64,000 nt of DNA from Nyssa sinensis (GCA_008638375.1 CM018051.1:13974969-14038968); one strand, 5' to 3'. Positions 12,467 through 25,599 are shown, numbered from the stretch's first letter. A program made the numbers and translations. Notes: a model not told the origin generated them from the sequence alone.

Positions 12467-14180
12467 TGTCACGACCTGAAACCCACCCTATGCGGATCTC
12501 GTGTCGTAAGGCCAGCCCAATGGCCGTCCCTACTTTTTCCATTCTTTTACCAGTGATAATAGCAAATATTGTAACCATAACATTAAAGTGCGGAAACTTT
12601 ATTACAATTATTGTGCAAAGACTAAATTTAAAACTAAAAATAAACTGATCTTGAACCACTCTTAGATAGTGAGTACATGGGAGAGACTTCATTCACTACT
12701 ATCATGCTCCTCAATTATCTCCTTAAGCTCCTGATTTCCTACTGTGGTTCTGTAGCATTCTCACTTGAAAAATTTAGTAAGGGTGAGCTAACAAATCTCA
12801 GTAAGTAAAAGCCTATCTCAAATACGGGTTAGGGATGACATAGAAAAATATAAAACAAGGTAACATGATAGCCAATTATCATAACGGTTGAAATCAACAA
12901 TAAAGTGCCACAAAGGCCAAGGAACAACAAAGTCCAATAACAAGTGTAAGTAATAGTGTAACATAGATATGGAATAAAGCTCAAGTTGATAATTCGACCT
13001 GAACACTGCCACAATAAGACGGTTGAAGTCAAATCCAATGAATCAAAACAATCAACATGAAACTTATTGATAGGGAAGTGAAAACATTCTATGAATCCAA
13101 TAAACGTCAGTATTACAATCAACATGAATGATGCATTTACTCTATTCAGGGTTTGGCAGATCCTTTGTCTTTTGGGGCCCGGCATATCCCTCTTTTACAT
13201 GAATGCATATAAAATGCCTATTAAACTCACTGAGTAAAAACGCCATCTTTGCCATGTGTCCATTTGACCCGTAGGCCCCCTAAATTAACCCGTAGGTCCC
13301 AGTCAATCAGATAGCATCAGATGGGTAATGTGACTGAGCACAAAACTCGGTATTTAACATAACTAAGGATTATATCGTATTCCATATGAAGTGTGCAAAA
13401 ACATGGAACATCATAACATAAGCATACAGTGAATATCGTCAACACAATGAATCAAGTCATGAAATATCAACCAATAGACATCCACCAGGTAGAAGAATAT
13501 CCATGGTGGGAGCAATAACAGTGGGTATATATACATGAGTACAAGATTGGCAGTAATAGAAAGATCGTGGCTTAGAAAACCACGTATAAGATATAGGAAT
13601 TCACTTACCTTTTTAACACGTCAAGTATTCTGTGTCCTTCCCTTTTCCCTTCAAATCTCCTATATATATATATATCAGTAAACACATTTTAGTTTTAATG
13701 CCATTTATCAATTTGAACTCCTCACTACTTTAAATATCTCTTTACTAATTTAAGCTTTCACGATTTCCAAATTAGACTAATTTATCCAATGGCAAAATGG
13801 TCATTTACGTGTCTCTATTTTTTTTTGGGTTCCGTTTTCATAATTTAGACTTCACTGTTAAGTCCAAAAGGTTTGACATAATAAAAATTCACTTTTTACT
13901 CACCTCAATCGGAGCCCGTTTGACTCACATTTGACTTAGGGGTATTTTGGTCTTTTTGGTATTTTTACAGGTATTTTATTTTTCAGGACCCCGTCTCATA
14001 AAATAGACCTCACCGTTGAATTCAGAGGGTCTAAAACAATAAGTTTGCACTATTCATTTGCCAAATTTGCACATCGAGTTCTATTTACATAATTATCTAT
14101 TTAATTAGTTATTAATTAATTATTTAATTTAATTAATTAGATTTAATATATATATATCAATTAGTGTGAAACAGACCACA

Positions 14181-14250
14181 TGTGCCTCAGTGGCACAGTG
14201 GTCCATTCATTGTAATTATTCCTACACGTAGCAGGTTCGATCCGCAAAGA
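14181..14250 (+). promoter_or_regulatory. tRNA-like module in LTR (A-box and B-box like)
   Basis: TGGCACAGTGG at 14191-14201 fits the tRNA A-box pattern, and GGTTCGATCC at 14234-14243 fits the B-box. Their spacing is tRNA-like. They lie on the strand opposite to the element's sense direction. No acceptor stem or full cloverleaf is evident, so this is not a tRNA gene. It is probably an absorbed tRNA- or SINE-derived piece. Whether RNA polymerase III uses it is unknown. Confidence 0.5.
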
Positions 14251-15565
14251 CAGCAGTCCCTGCCCCTTTTTTTCTATTGTTTTAGGCCAAACAGCGGTTA
14301 GCCGTCCAACCAGGGATTCGCTATCGTTGTTCCAATTTACTCCCAATTTAATCTCTAATCCCTACCGCCAAACAGACTGAACTCTACCTTTAATTTAAAC
14401 AGCCCCTCACATACAAAATGCCATCGTTCCAACCCAATTCAACGCAAAACGGTGCCTTCTGGCTCTGTTCACTATCTTTTTCAAATCCATGCGTAGTGAC
14501 CTGTAAAAATCCTAGTTTTTAACCTCTGTTTTACCCCATTTTAATCACAGTTTTTTCCACTACTCTGAGTTCAGAACAGTCCCTGGTAATCCTCTCTACC
14601 TTTCCCTGTTTATCTTAGGGGTCGGATCGCGTTCAAGGCTTTGATTGGGGTTTCATAGAGGGTCTGAATTTCTCTATGGTTTTTGCTTATTTCTCCACCA
14701 AATTTTGTGGTTTTTAGCTTGTTGTGACCTTATAGATGTGAGGTTTTTGAATCTATTGAGGGAATCAAGTTTAGAGCACAAATGACGGGGTTCACCTCTT
14801 GACCCGCCATTTGCAACTCCCTATCTCTCTCAGCCTTTTAACCCTTTCCTTCTAATTTTTTTGGATTTAAAATCCTAGAACCATCTAGTTTAAGCCCCAA
14901 GCCTCCAAAACCCGTTTATTTTGGGTCAATTTCAGACTCGTTTCTTTCATGGCCATTGACAACAGTTCGGTTCTTTTCCATTTTCTGGGTCTTGTTTGAT
15001 TCTAGTATTTTCCTGCGTAACATCTACAAGGCATGCATGAACTTCCTTCAGCGTTTAACACTTAAACAAAATTGAGGACATGAAACTTACCTTCTCCTAT
15101 TTTTTTTTCCTTTTTCAGTCACTGTGGCACCTCTCTGTTTGTTTTCCCACTTCCGTTCCCCCACACTTCTGCCCCAGTTTGGTTTCCTTGTCACACCCCT
15201 CTTCTATCAATGCCTGCTTCTCACTAATCTCATATATATATCACCTATATCAGTTGCTGCCCCCCTTATTCCACGTCTCACAGTTCCTCTCTCACCCTAA
15301 TCCCTTCTATGCCGCAACTGTTATCACCTTATCCCTTACCTGATTTAAATTCAAACTCCCCCTGATCCTAATAGCCCCCTCTCCCTTAGCTGATTGTATA
15401 TTATCACTTAAATGTGTGTATATATATATACATACACATACATATACGACCATTATACATCTACATTTACATATGTATTTCCCCTTATATAAATATTAGT
15501 ATATTCACATATCTAGACAATTAATTTTAATTTTTTTCATCTCATTAATTTAATTTTAACCTTCC

Positions 15566-15566
<1 letters not shown>

Positions 15567-15624
<58 letters not shown>
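15567..15624. repeat. (TTA)n microsatellite in LTR
   Basis: About 58 bases of TTA units. The matching run in the other LTR (22053-22091) is about 39 bases, so it has changed length since insertion. Confidence 0.95.
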
Positions 15625-15626
<2 letters not shown>

Positions 15627-15833
15627 TCTTTTTCCCCATTTTTTTTCAAATTATTCATTTCAAATTTTATTCTTTATTCTGGTATCCGCTCATGGCTTGA
15701 CCAGGCATCGCCCGGAACCTATTTGTACCTCAAAAACCATTGAATGCCAACCATCCATTTATTTATTAAAACAAATGACTTAACAACTCGGTTACATGGC
15801 TCAACCCATTACAGATTGGGTCAGGATATTACA

Positions 15834-15852
15834 TTCTACCCCCCTTAAATTG
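15834..15852 (-). promoter_or_regulatory. Polypurine tract of the LTR element
   Basis: On the minus strand the purine-rich word aaggggggtaga sits directly before the LTR start TGTAATATC. This is the usual place for the primer of plus-strand DNA synthesis. Confidence 0.75.
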
Positions 15853-18800
15853 AGTTTTGTTCTCAAAACTCGAATGTTCCTACTAGTTTCCCATTTTTAA
15901 TCGGTCTCTTGGACTGATCTCTAGAATTCAAATACTATATTTTCAAGCGAAAAGATTTCTTTATACAGGATTCACAGTTTTTGTATTCTTCTTTGTTTTA
16001 ATTCAATAGTGAATTTGAAAGTCAAGGATTTGCCCCTTTTAACTTCCCTGGGACTTTTAACTCATTGTCTCCAGTTTTAGCATTAACATTATGGTTAGGG
16101 GTCTATTACTTTCATTACTCACTCTGAGTCATCTTTTCAGTTCATTGACTATTTTCCCTTGTTATCAGTATCTTGACTAGTTCCACGTTTAGTCATTATA
16201 TTCATCTCATTTGATATTAAGTCGTAATTATCCTACTAATCATGGTCTCTCAACTTTCATTGACATCGTATAGCACATCATGTGCCAGGTAGAGGTATCT
16301 AGTACCTTGATCTTTTCTTTTCAATCTGTTTCTTTGGTAATGGTCTTAGGAAGTCAACGGTGTAACTAGACTATACCACTTCTATAGTTTAAAGTGTTTT
16401 GGATTTCTAATTCAAGTGCTTTAAGTTTTACTAAGGATAGAGTATCATGTTTCCCTTCATTTCTATGAGCATCTTTTGGTTCGTGTTGGGACGGTTTACT
16501 CGTATTCTCTTTGCATTACAATATTTATTTTCTACCCAGTTGTCCTCAAATTTATTCAAATATATATATATATATATATTGATTCTCAATCACGTGTTCA
16601 ATTCTTGAAAATTTATCAATCTTTTATTCATTTCATTGTTGGTATTATTCATTGGCACCCCTGCATTTGTTTTTCGAATTCGTGTTTATCCCTTTTATAA
16701 TTTAGATAGGTTGAGGAAATCAGTTCCTCTTTTTTTTTAACATTATAGGTGGGTGTTTTTTTACCATTGTTCTTTTCATAGGTTTTGATTTCTCATCCTT
16801 TCATAAATTAAGGTATAGTACATATATTTAAAAAAAATTTAGGATAGTCTTTTACTCTAGTCACTGATTCTTTATATAACAGTCTACTTCGAAAGCATTC
16901 TTAATGGTGTTATCATATTTGGTTTACTTTGGATTTTTCACATCCTCTGATCAGTTCAAATCTCAAAGTCTTATGACTTCTTAATTTATAATCATTATTT
17001 TGGTTTTACTTACCTTTGCTCAGAAAGGCTGTTCAATTGTCTCATTTCTTATACTTATCATCATATTCAATTTTTCGTCATATGTTACATTTCGCTCCCC
17101 AGTCGTCATTCACCTTTTACAATTTGTTCTTTCAAGAACTTATTCAACCATGTAGGAAATTTTTGTACAGTTTGTGATTTCATATCATCTTTCAAGATTG
17201 TTTACATCAATTAGCCATCCCATCATTTTATCGTTACATTTGACTTTCGAAGTTAATCAAGATTATGTTAAGTTTTTCCCATCATAGAATTTCTCAACTT
17301 CTTTAGTTTCATAGATGTAGTTATTCTTACTTTCTACCTCAATCTTAATTATTCTCATAACCCAAAGAGTTAGGCATCACCTTAGCACAGTCGTTGTCCT
17401 CACCAGTTTTTTTAGGCATTATCCTACAATTTTTCGTCTCTTTAATTGTCATATTGTGTTAACCCTCAAAAGTCATTCAGAGTCATCAACCATTTATCTT
17501 TTGAAATAGATTCAGCTAATTCAATAAAGTACCGCCCTAAATTTGGTCCTATTGTCACCCAGCCCAATAAGATCCATTGACTTATTTTTTTTTTTTTCAA
17601 TGATCATTTGTCTTTACCCTATATGACTCACTCCAGAATCCTCATATATTTGATATGTCATCAATCCATCTAATGTCTCAACTCTTCACGTTACCAGTCA
17701 TTAGATCTTCCTTAGACCATCTCTCATATAGATTTGTTGCTAAATCCACCGACTTTTCAAGATTTCACAATCCCAACTCTATGTCACCTTTTATCTTCCA
17801 AAAGAGCATTACTGTTGCCTTTGCTCAAATAATAGTTTCCCCCAATTCATTGATCAATTCACAGGTTAATAACTTAAGATTCGTCAGCCTCGACATTGGT
17901 ACAATTCTTCCCAAGAATCCTTACCCTTTGCCTTTAAGCATACTATTTTCTCCTAAAAGTCACTATTCATTTGATCATCTCAATCGTCCAAGAAACACCC
18001 AGTCAGTCTTAGCATAGTCTTTCCCAAAACTATTAACCTTAGTATTTAACAAGTTATCGTTTTCCAAAGGTCATCAATTATTTAACTATTTAAATCCTCA
18101 GATTCTTAGTCTCTTTAAGAGTATTTAATCAGTTAATTATCGTGTACTTATGATCTATACCTCATATGCTCTATGTATATCATTCATGAATAATGATTTC
18201 TTCAAAGTACCTCAAAACTAAAATATCATCTCAATCTCATGGCTTCTCTAATCAATTTACTATCAGTTCAGTCTTTACAATCATTTAGATCACATCGATC
18301 TCTAACAGTGACTCAAAATCATTTATCATTTACCTTCATCTAACTTCATAGAGGATTGACTAAAATTGGGTCACATATCATCTTAGATCACAAGATTCAT
18401 TAAATTTCTTCCTAATATTTATTCATCATGTGTCGGCCTCTTTCATGGTCACCACATTTCATAAGGTTACTCCTAACAATCTCGTTCATTTAGTAATTGT
18501 CTTCAAGATTCTATTCATCTCTACTTTATTAGGGTCTACTTATGACTTACTCAAGAATTTTTATATTTTTAGTCCTCTTGTAATTATCCATTCAATTCCC
18601 TCCAGACTATCTCTCATTCCAACCTCGTATTTATCCATAACATTTATTGAAATCTGCTCAAGTAATTTCAGTGTCGTTCCTCGAGAATCCTCATCATTTA
18701 TCTTTTAAACATATTATTATTCTTTAAAGATCACTAGTTACCTAATCATCTCAATTGTTCAAGAATCACTGATAACATATAGTTTTTTCCCCGATATATA

Positions 18801-19160
18801 GTATTCATTAATAATAGTCTCTCAATGGTATTGAAACAGTTAACAAGTAGCCTAGAGGTTTTGTTTCAAAGTTCAACCTAACAGTAAATGCGAAACTATA
18901 AATCAATTCTTTAGACAATATATGGGCGGATTGTAAGTAAATGAAAAATACCTACGGATACTGGTACAATAGCCCAATCATCTTCTGGTGTTAACCTTTC
19001 CTGTAAAGGAAAATCAGTCAATGTATATTTAAAATAATTGTCAGTGTTCGCATAAAAGCCTAGCCTAATAATGTCAGTATTATCTATCGTCTAACTCTTA
19101 GACTTTAACAATTCTAGTACTCTGATCCTGTCTTCTATGACTCCCTAGAACCTAAGACTT
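15853..19160 (-). other. Non-coding interior of the LTR element
   Basis: About 3.3 kb of T/C-rich (plus strand) sequence with stops in every frame. The longest frame (17655-18017 plus) is low-complexity Ser/Phe/Pro. Degenerate internal repetition is visible: the words around 17910-18020 (aagaatcctt..., aatcgtccaagaa) recur near 18680-18790. No retroviral-type protein motif was found on either strand. Confidence 0.7.
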
Positions 19161-19174
19161 TGCTCTGATACCAA
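19161..19174 (-). promoter_or_regulatory. Primer-binding site (initiator Met tRNA type)
   Basis: The minus strand reads TGGTATCAGAGC three bases after the LTR end. This is the standard plant retrotransposon sequence complementary to the 3' end of initiator methionine tRNA. It fixes the direction of the element as right to left. Confidence 0.9.
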
Positions 19175-19176
19175 GC

Positions 19177-22052
19177 TATCACGACCTGAAACCCACCCTA
19201 TGCGGATCTCGTGTTGCGAGGCTGGCCCAATGGTCGTCCTTACTTTTTCCATTCTTTTACCAGTAATAATAGTAAATACTGTAACCATAACTTTAAAGTG
19301 CGAAAACTTTATTATAATTATTGTGCAAAGACTAAATTTAAAGCTAAAAATAGACTGATCATGAACCATTCTTAGGTGGTGAGTACATGGGAGAGACTTC
19401 ATTCACTACTATCATGCTCCTCAACTGTCTCCTTAAGCTCCTGATCTCCTACTGTGGTTCTATAGCATTCTCACCTAAAAAATTTAGTAAGGGGTGAGCT
19501 AACAAAGCTCAATAAGTAAAAGCCTATCTCAAATACGGATTAGGGATGACATAGAAAAATATAAAATAAGGTAACATGATAGCTAATCATCATAATGGTT
19601 GTAGTCAACAGTAAAGTGTCACAAAGGCCAAGGAATAGCAAAGTCCAATAACAAGTGTAAGTAATGGTGTAGCATGGATATGGAATAAAGCTCAAGATTA
19701 TAATTCGACCTGAACACTGCCACAATAAGACGGTCACAGTCAAATCCAATGAATCGGAACAATCAACATGAAACTTATTCATAGGGAAGTGAAAACATTC
19801 TATGAATCCAATAAACGTCAGTATTACAATCAACATGAATGATGCATTTACTCTGTTCAAGGTTTGCAGACCCTCGGTCTTTTGGGGCCCGGTATACCCC
19901 CTTTTTACATGAATGCATATAAAATGCCTATTAAACTCATTGCGTAAAAATGCCATCTTTGCCATGTGTCCATTTGACCCGTAGGCCCCATAAATTGACC
20001 CGTAGGTCCCAGTCAATCAGATAGCATCAGATGGGTAATGTGACTGAGCACAAAACCCGGTATTTAACATAATTAAGGATTATATCGTATTCTATATGAA
20101 GTGTGCAAAAACATGGAACATCATAACATAAGCATATAGTGAATATCGTCAACACAATAAATCAAGTCATGAACTATCAACCAATAAACATCCATCAGGT
20201 AGAACAATATCCATGTTGGGAACAATAACAGTGGGTATATATATACATGAGTACAAGATTGGTAGTAATAGAAAGATCGTGGCTTGGAAAATCACGTATA
20301 AGAGATAAGAATCCACTTACCTTTTTAACGCGTCAAGTATTCTGTGTCCTTCCCTTTTCCCTTCAAATCTCCTCTATATATCTATGTCCTTCACTTTTTA
20401 CTCACCTCAATCGGAGCCCTTTTGACTCACATTTGACTTAGGGGTATTTTGGTCTTTTTGGTGTTTCTACGGGTATTTTATTTTTTGGGACCCTGTCTCA
20501 TAAAACGGACCTCACCGTTGAATTCAGAGGGTCCGAAACAGTAAGTTTGCACTACTCATTTGCCCAATTTGCACGTCGAGTTCTCTTTACATAATTATCT
20601 ATTTAATTCGTTATTAATTAATTATTTAATTTAATTAATTACATTTAATATATATGTCAATTAGTGTGAAACAGACCACACGTGCCTCAGTGGCACAGCG
20701 GTCCATACGTTGCAATTATTCCTACACGTAGCAGGTTTGATCCACAAGGACAGCAGTCCCTGAGCCTTTTTTCCTATTGTTTTAAGCTAAACAGCGATTA
20801 GCCGTCCAACTAGGGATTCGCTATCCTTGTACCAATTTACTCACAATTTAACCTCTAATCCCTACCACCAAATAGACCGAGCTTTACCTTTAATTTAAAC
20901 AACCCCTCACATACAAAACGCCACCGTTCCAACCCAATTCAACGCAAAACAGTGCCTTCTGGCTCTGTTCGCCATCTTCTTCAATTCCATGCACAGTGAC
21001 CCGTAAAAACCCTAGTTTTTAACCTCTGTTTTACCCCATTTTAATCACAGTTTTTTCCACTGCTCTGAGTTCAGAACAGTTCATGGTAATCCTTTCTACC
21101 TTTCCTTGTTTATCCTAGGGGTCAAATCGCGTTCAAGGCTTTGATTGGGGTTTCGTAGAGGGTCTGAATTTCTCTACAGTTTGTGCTCATTTCTCTACCA
21201 AATTTGGTGGTTTTTAGCTTTTTGTGACCCTATAGATGTGAGGATTTTGAATCCATTGAGGGAATCAAGTTTAGAGCACAAATGGCGGGGTTCACCTCTT
21301 GACCTGCCACCTGCAACTCCCTATCTCTCTCAGCCTTTTAACCCTTTCCTTCTAATTTTTTTGGATTTAAAATCCTAGAACCATCTAGTTTAAGCCCCAA
21401 GCCTCCAAAACCCATTTAGTTTGGGTCGATTTCAAACCCATTTCTTTTTTGGCCATTGACAACAGTTCGGTCCTTTTCCATTTTCTAGGTCTTGTTTGAT
21501 TCTAGTATTTTCCTACATAACATCTACAAGGCATGCATGAGCTTCCTACAGCGTTTAACACTTAAACAAAGTTGAGGACATGAAACATACCTTTTCCTAT
21601 TTTTTTTTTACTTTTTCAGTCACTATGGCGCCTCTCCGTTTGTTTTCCCACTTCCGTTCCCCCACGCTTCTGCCCCAGTTTGGTTTCTTTATCTATCATT
21701 GCATGCTTCTCACTAATCTCATATATATCACCTATATCAGTTGTTGCCCCCCTTATTCCACGTCTCATAGCTCCTCTCTCACCCTAATCCCTTCTATGCC
21801 GCAATTGTTATTACATTATCCCCTACCTGATTTAAATTCAAACTCCCCCTGATCCTAATTACCCCCTCTCCTTTAACTGATTGTATATTATCACTTAATT
21901 GTGTATGTATATATACATACACATACATATACGGCCACTATACATCTACATTTACATATGTATTTCCCCTTATATAAATATTTGTATATTCACATATGTA
22001 GACAATTAATTTTAATTTTTTTTTCATCTCATTAATTTAATTTTAACCTTTC

Positions 22053-22092
<40 letters not shown>

Positions 22093-22311
22093 TTTTTTAT
22101 TCTTTTTCCCCCATTTTTTTTTAAATTATTCATTTCGAATTTTATTCTTTATTCCGGTATCCGCTAATGGCTTGACTAGGCATCGCCCGGAACCTATTCG
22201 TACCTCAAAAACCATTGAATGTCAACCGTCCATTTATTTAATATTAAAACAGATGACTTAACGACCCGGTTACAGGGCTCGACCCATTACAGATTGGGTC
22301 AAGATATTACA
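19177..22311 (-). repeat. LTR (5' LTR of the element), 3135 bp
   Basis: Direct repeat of 12467-15833, with many scattered substitutions and a deletion of about 200 bp near 20380. Its inner edge reads tatcacgacc where the other LTR has tgtcacgacc, so one terminal base has mutated. The divergence shows that the insertion is not recent. It carries its own copy of the tRNA-like module. Confidence 0.9.
20681..20750 (+). promoter_or_regulatory. tRNA-like module, second LTR copy
   Basis: TGGCACAGCGG at 20691-20701 and GGTTTGATCC at 20734-20743 match the A- and B-box pattern with the same spacing as in the other LTR, each with one base changed. Confidence 0.45.
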
Positions 22312-22316
22312 TCAAC
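22312..22316. repeat. Target-site duplication, right (TCAAC)
   Basis: Identical to 12462-12466, immediately outside the element. Confidence 0.9.
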
Positions 22317-24659
22317 CATTCTCAAAGTTTGATTATTTGCTAATTTAGCTCAACTTATTACTCATAACAGCCATCCATACTCTATTAGCATAGAAAAATT
22401 TCGCCTTAACATAAGAAGCAATACTAAAAATTTCTCCATTCAATCTTATAAAGACGATGAGAAAAGATTTTACATTCGCTTCTATACAACTAAATATCTT
22501 AAGAATCTTCATCAAGTGGTACAATCCCAACTAATGGTATACTCTCACTAGGCGGCAAGTCACTCACACTATTCAAAACATCATTGGCGATTCTAGAATG
22601 AGATATCAATTTCCTACCTTCGCGAGAGAGATGATGTGACTTCCATAAATTTTATTAACTCACAAAATTAAAGATCCTTTAAAGTTTTTTCATTGTGCAA
22701 CTCAATTTAGTCAGTCCTTAATTTTGGGTGTTCAATTAAGAATCCAATGATCCTTTAAACTTTCAAAAATAATATTTTAAAAAATAACATTTTTAAAACT
22801 TATAACCAAGTTTTCAAAAAAAAAAAATATTAAATAACGTGAAGAAATCACATAAACCCCAAAAGGTGGTAAAAACTTCAAATTAGGTTTTTCACTATTC
22901 TCAAGCTTAAAGGAACTGACTATTAGGGCACTTGGTTAAAGATATAGGTCACACAAAAAATATTTGCCCCATCATCAACCTAACCGTATTTAACAAAATT
23001 TAATTTTCTTATTTTTCTCACTTAATTGTCTTGAACTACAGACAAGTACTCTTACTTATAATTAGTGTGAAGAATTTCTGAAATCTTCATTTTGAAATGC
23101 TCAATCTCTTAAAAAATGCTTAAAGTAACTAGCCATGCTTAAAACAACTAATACTTCAGTTAAAAGAGCAATCATAGCGCAAGTAACAAAAAAAGAAAAT
23201 AAGAGGTTCTCCTATGTGCCCAATTTTCAAAACATCATGAGTTCACATATGCTATTAGGACTGGCTCTAGTAGATAACGAGTCGATCTACCTTACAAATA
23301 AGCTTTCTTACTGGCATTTCCAATCAAATAAGGTTTACACACTAATAGGCTGATTTTTGCGAGTAACCCCAACAAGTCTTCTCAAGTTAATCTAGTCATC
23401 CAATCTAATTCAATGTGTCTATGTTATTACTCAAAAAATAACATTGTGGAAAGCCATAAAAATATAAATATAAAATTATCAAATAATCCAATGAGACAGA
23501 GCTACTATCATACTCATATAATGAAGCTGCTTCTAACATGGGATAGATCAAACTAATCAATCTACATTGAACTATTATTTCACAAAGAATAAATAGTTTC
23601 ATTCAGTCCTAAAGACTGAAATTTAAATATTAGAAAAGTACAAAAACTAATTGGGTAAGAGGTGGACTAAATGACTAGTCAAACAACAATATCCAATTAT
23701 TTTATCATAAGGCCATATGTTGCTCAAAAGAATTAATCAACTCACCTTTGTGGCAGTTAATTCTTATGCTTCCACTTGTGCTTTATATACAAAACATTAT
23801 AAGCAATGTAAAGTCGCGCCATTTTATGCATTTTACTCAATCTTTTCTCTATTTTGAATAAAATGGTCAACTTTAATTCAATACAATTTTGAACAAAATG
23901 ATCCCTTTTATTCTTAAATAGCAGCTCATTTTATAATACATCTCATTATCTGTTATCCATGCTCCTATGGAACTTAACTTTCTTGCCTACTTTTGACACA
24001 TGTTTCTCAACCCTACCCTATTTAGCAATTTTTTCTTACCTATAAACATAGGCCCAAAAGCCTTGTTTGGCTCACCTTGGATGACAAGGTTAGTTTAGGA
24101 GTTCGCCTCTTGAAGCTCTACCTTTTGTCTCAAATGGTGCCCTATTTTGAAAAATATTTTATTTTAGGTAGTGTCATGTATGATTTTTTTTTTTTTAAAA
24201 AAAAAACATTAAATACAAGTCAGGGTACTATTTGGCGAGAATTTGTTGCTCATCAAATACAAGTCTATATTTTTCATATAACAAATCGAAACAAATTTTT
24301 AATGAAATTTATATATATGCTGCTTTACATAATAAAACACATTCAACAACTTAATTAATTATGACAGACTTTCATGTCTCAAGGTAATAGACTATGTTTC
24401 CTATTGGTCAATGTCTACACGTATGATATATGTGTGATGTGGTCATTCTATGTTGGTCAAGTCGACATTCACATTCATTGAGGTTATTTCACTACTATTA
24501 TAGTGTGCAGGGTGACATTGAATTATACATTCGTTATATTATTCTACTATTAGAATTCAGTTAAAAATATTATTCTATTTTTCTCTATGAGATTGAAGAT
24601 TTCACTAAGCTCATAATCATCTCCCATTTATGTAAACAGAAGTATATTTTTAAATAATT
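22317..24659. other. Older inserted DNA, right part; no gene recognised
   Basis: Continues the DNA interrupted at 12461. Frames are short. The minus-strand frame at 22345-22530 and the plus-strand frames at 23135-23353 and 24077-24358 lack family motifs. The stretch is absent from the right copy of the duplication. It is probably a decayed retroelement, class unknown. Confidence 0.45.
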
Positions 24660-25100
24660 ACGATCATAGTGTGTGAAATACACCAACCACTTAGATTAGA
24701 CAATCACAACTATCTTTAGTATTATAAAATTATCATTTTTTATTAATTTAATCTAAACATAGTAATTAATGGAGTAAATTGCAATTTGGTAATAGGGGTG
24801 AGATTCTTAAAAGTTTCAATGTATCATCAGCTTGACATATTGAGGCCATTAGTCATGTTACCAAATTCTGTGTGTCAATCTCTTTTGGAATACTCTAATA
24901 TTGTGTGAAAAATGTTTTGTTACAAACTTAAGGGGTGATTATGGCTTGAGCTGGGCATGATAGGTTGGTGTTTTCGACATCCAATAGACTCTCATAATAG
25001 TTGTATTCAGCAACAAATGAAGCCTTTTCTCTTGGAGCATACAAGTCCATGGTGGATAACAAGCCCAAATATTATAAGGATACTACTTTGGAGAGTCAGT
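24660..25100 (+). repeat. Patchwork repeat: third copy of duplicated-block pieces
   Basis: 24660-24800 matches 33960-34225 (shared words include ccacttagatta and acatagtaattaatggagtaaatt). 24925-25100 matches the MVDNKP gene fragment at 4300-4524 and 38540-38762, but with deletions and broken frames. So a third, older copy of parts of the duplicated region lies inside the 17-kb stretch. Confidence 0.65.
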
Positions 25101-25362
25101 TTTACCATTAAGCAAGAGAAATAATCGCTTTAAGTCTCATTTGTAAAGAAGACTCAAAAATTTGTATAACTAGAAGTCTATAGTCTAATTAGAAGTCTAA
25201 AGCAGATAAAAGTTTAAGATAGAAAACCCCCTTAATATCTAACCAATTGTATCTTATATGATAATATGATATAGGACTAATTATATTTTATATCATATAT
25301 CTTATTTTCAGTTAGAATTAAAATACAATTCTACCTTCCTAACTATTAAGTCTCGGACATGT

Positions 25363-25390
25363 TTATATATATATATATATATATATATAT
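25363..25390. repeat. (TA)n microsatellite
   Basis: About 28 bases of alternating TA. Similar words (attaagtctc, then ggac or agaa) flank it on both sides. Confidence 0.9.
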
Positions 25391-25599
25391 TAAGTCTCAG
25401 AAATATTAACTACTTTTACAAACTATAAGAATTAATGCAAGTAAAGCACAAAGTAAAGAATAGAGAAGAGAGAACAAATATAATAGTTCGGAAAACTTCT
25501 TACGTCATTGACTCAAGCTCCCTATTTGATTTTCTTTTCACTATAGTAACTCTTTCACAAGTGGAGATTAAACATTTATAATGAACAGCTCTCCGCTAA

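Larger units (their letters stand above)
12467..15833 (-). repeat. LTR (3' LTR of the element), 3367 bp
   Basis: On the plus strand it begins tgtcacgacc and ends atattaca. It is longer than the other LTR mainly because it keeps about 200 bp near 13670-13890 and has a longer (TTA)n run at 15567-15624. It carries the tRNA-like module at 14181-14250. The open frames inside, such as 12829-13185, are also present with changes in the other LTR and are unlikely to be genes. Confidence 0.9.
12467..22311 (-). mobile_element. Complete non-autonomous LTR retrotransposon (LARD-like), 9.8 kb
   Basis: Two long direct repeats (12467-15833 and 19177-22311) bound a 3.3-kb interior. The whole is flanked by the 5-bp duplication TCAAC. 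On the minus strand the LTRs start with TGTAATATC and end with GGTCGTGACA or, in the 5' LTR, GGTCGTGATA. The primer-binding site lies next to LTR2 and the purine tract next to LTR1, so the element runs right to left. The interior has no gag-pol: all frames are closed by stops and no protease, RT, RNase H or integrase motif is seen. This matches large retrotransposon derivatives (LARDs), which rely on the proteins of relatives. LTR words near 13980 and 20490 are shared with the long LTRs in TNL copy 2 intron 1, which marks one family. The superfamily (Gypsy versus Copia) cannot be proven without coding domains. Confidence 0.9.

Noticed and set aside
12829..13185. Minus-strand 118-residue hydrophobic frame (also 19540-20016)
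   Set aside because: In sense with the LTR and present in both LTRs, but interrupted differently and without a family signature. Treated as LTR sequence.
14181..14250. Functional tRNA gene
   Set aside because: A-box and B-box like words are present, but no paired acceptor or anticodon stems, and the piece lies within LTRs.
15080..15343. Plus-strand frame of 87 residues in the LTR
   Set aside because: Low-complexity Phe/Ser/Pro/Leu string from T/C-rich LTR DNA. The other LTR has a similarly open but altered frame (21580-21852). It matches no domain.
17655..18017. 120-residue frame inside the LTR element, considered as gag
   Set aside because: On the strand opposite to the element's direction. 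No zinc knuckle or capsid-like motif, and Ser/Phe/Pro-rich composition.
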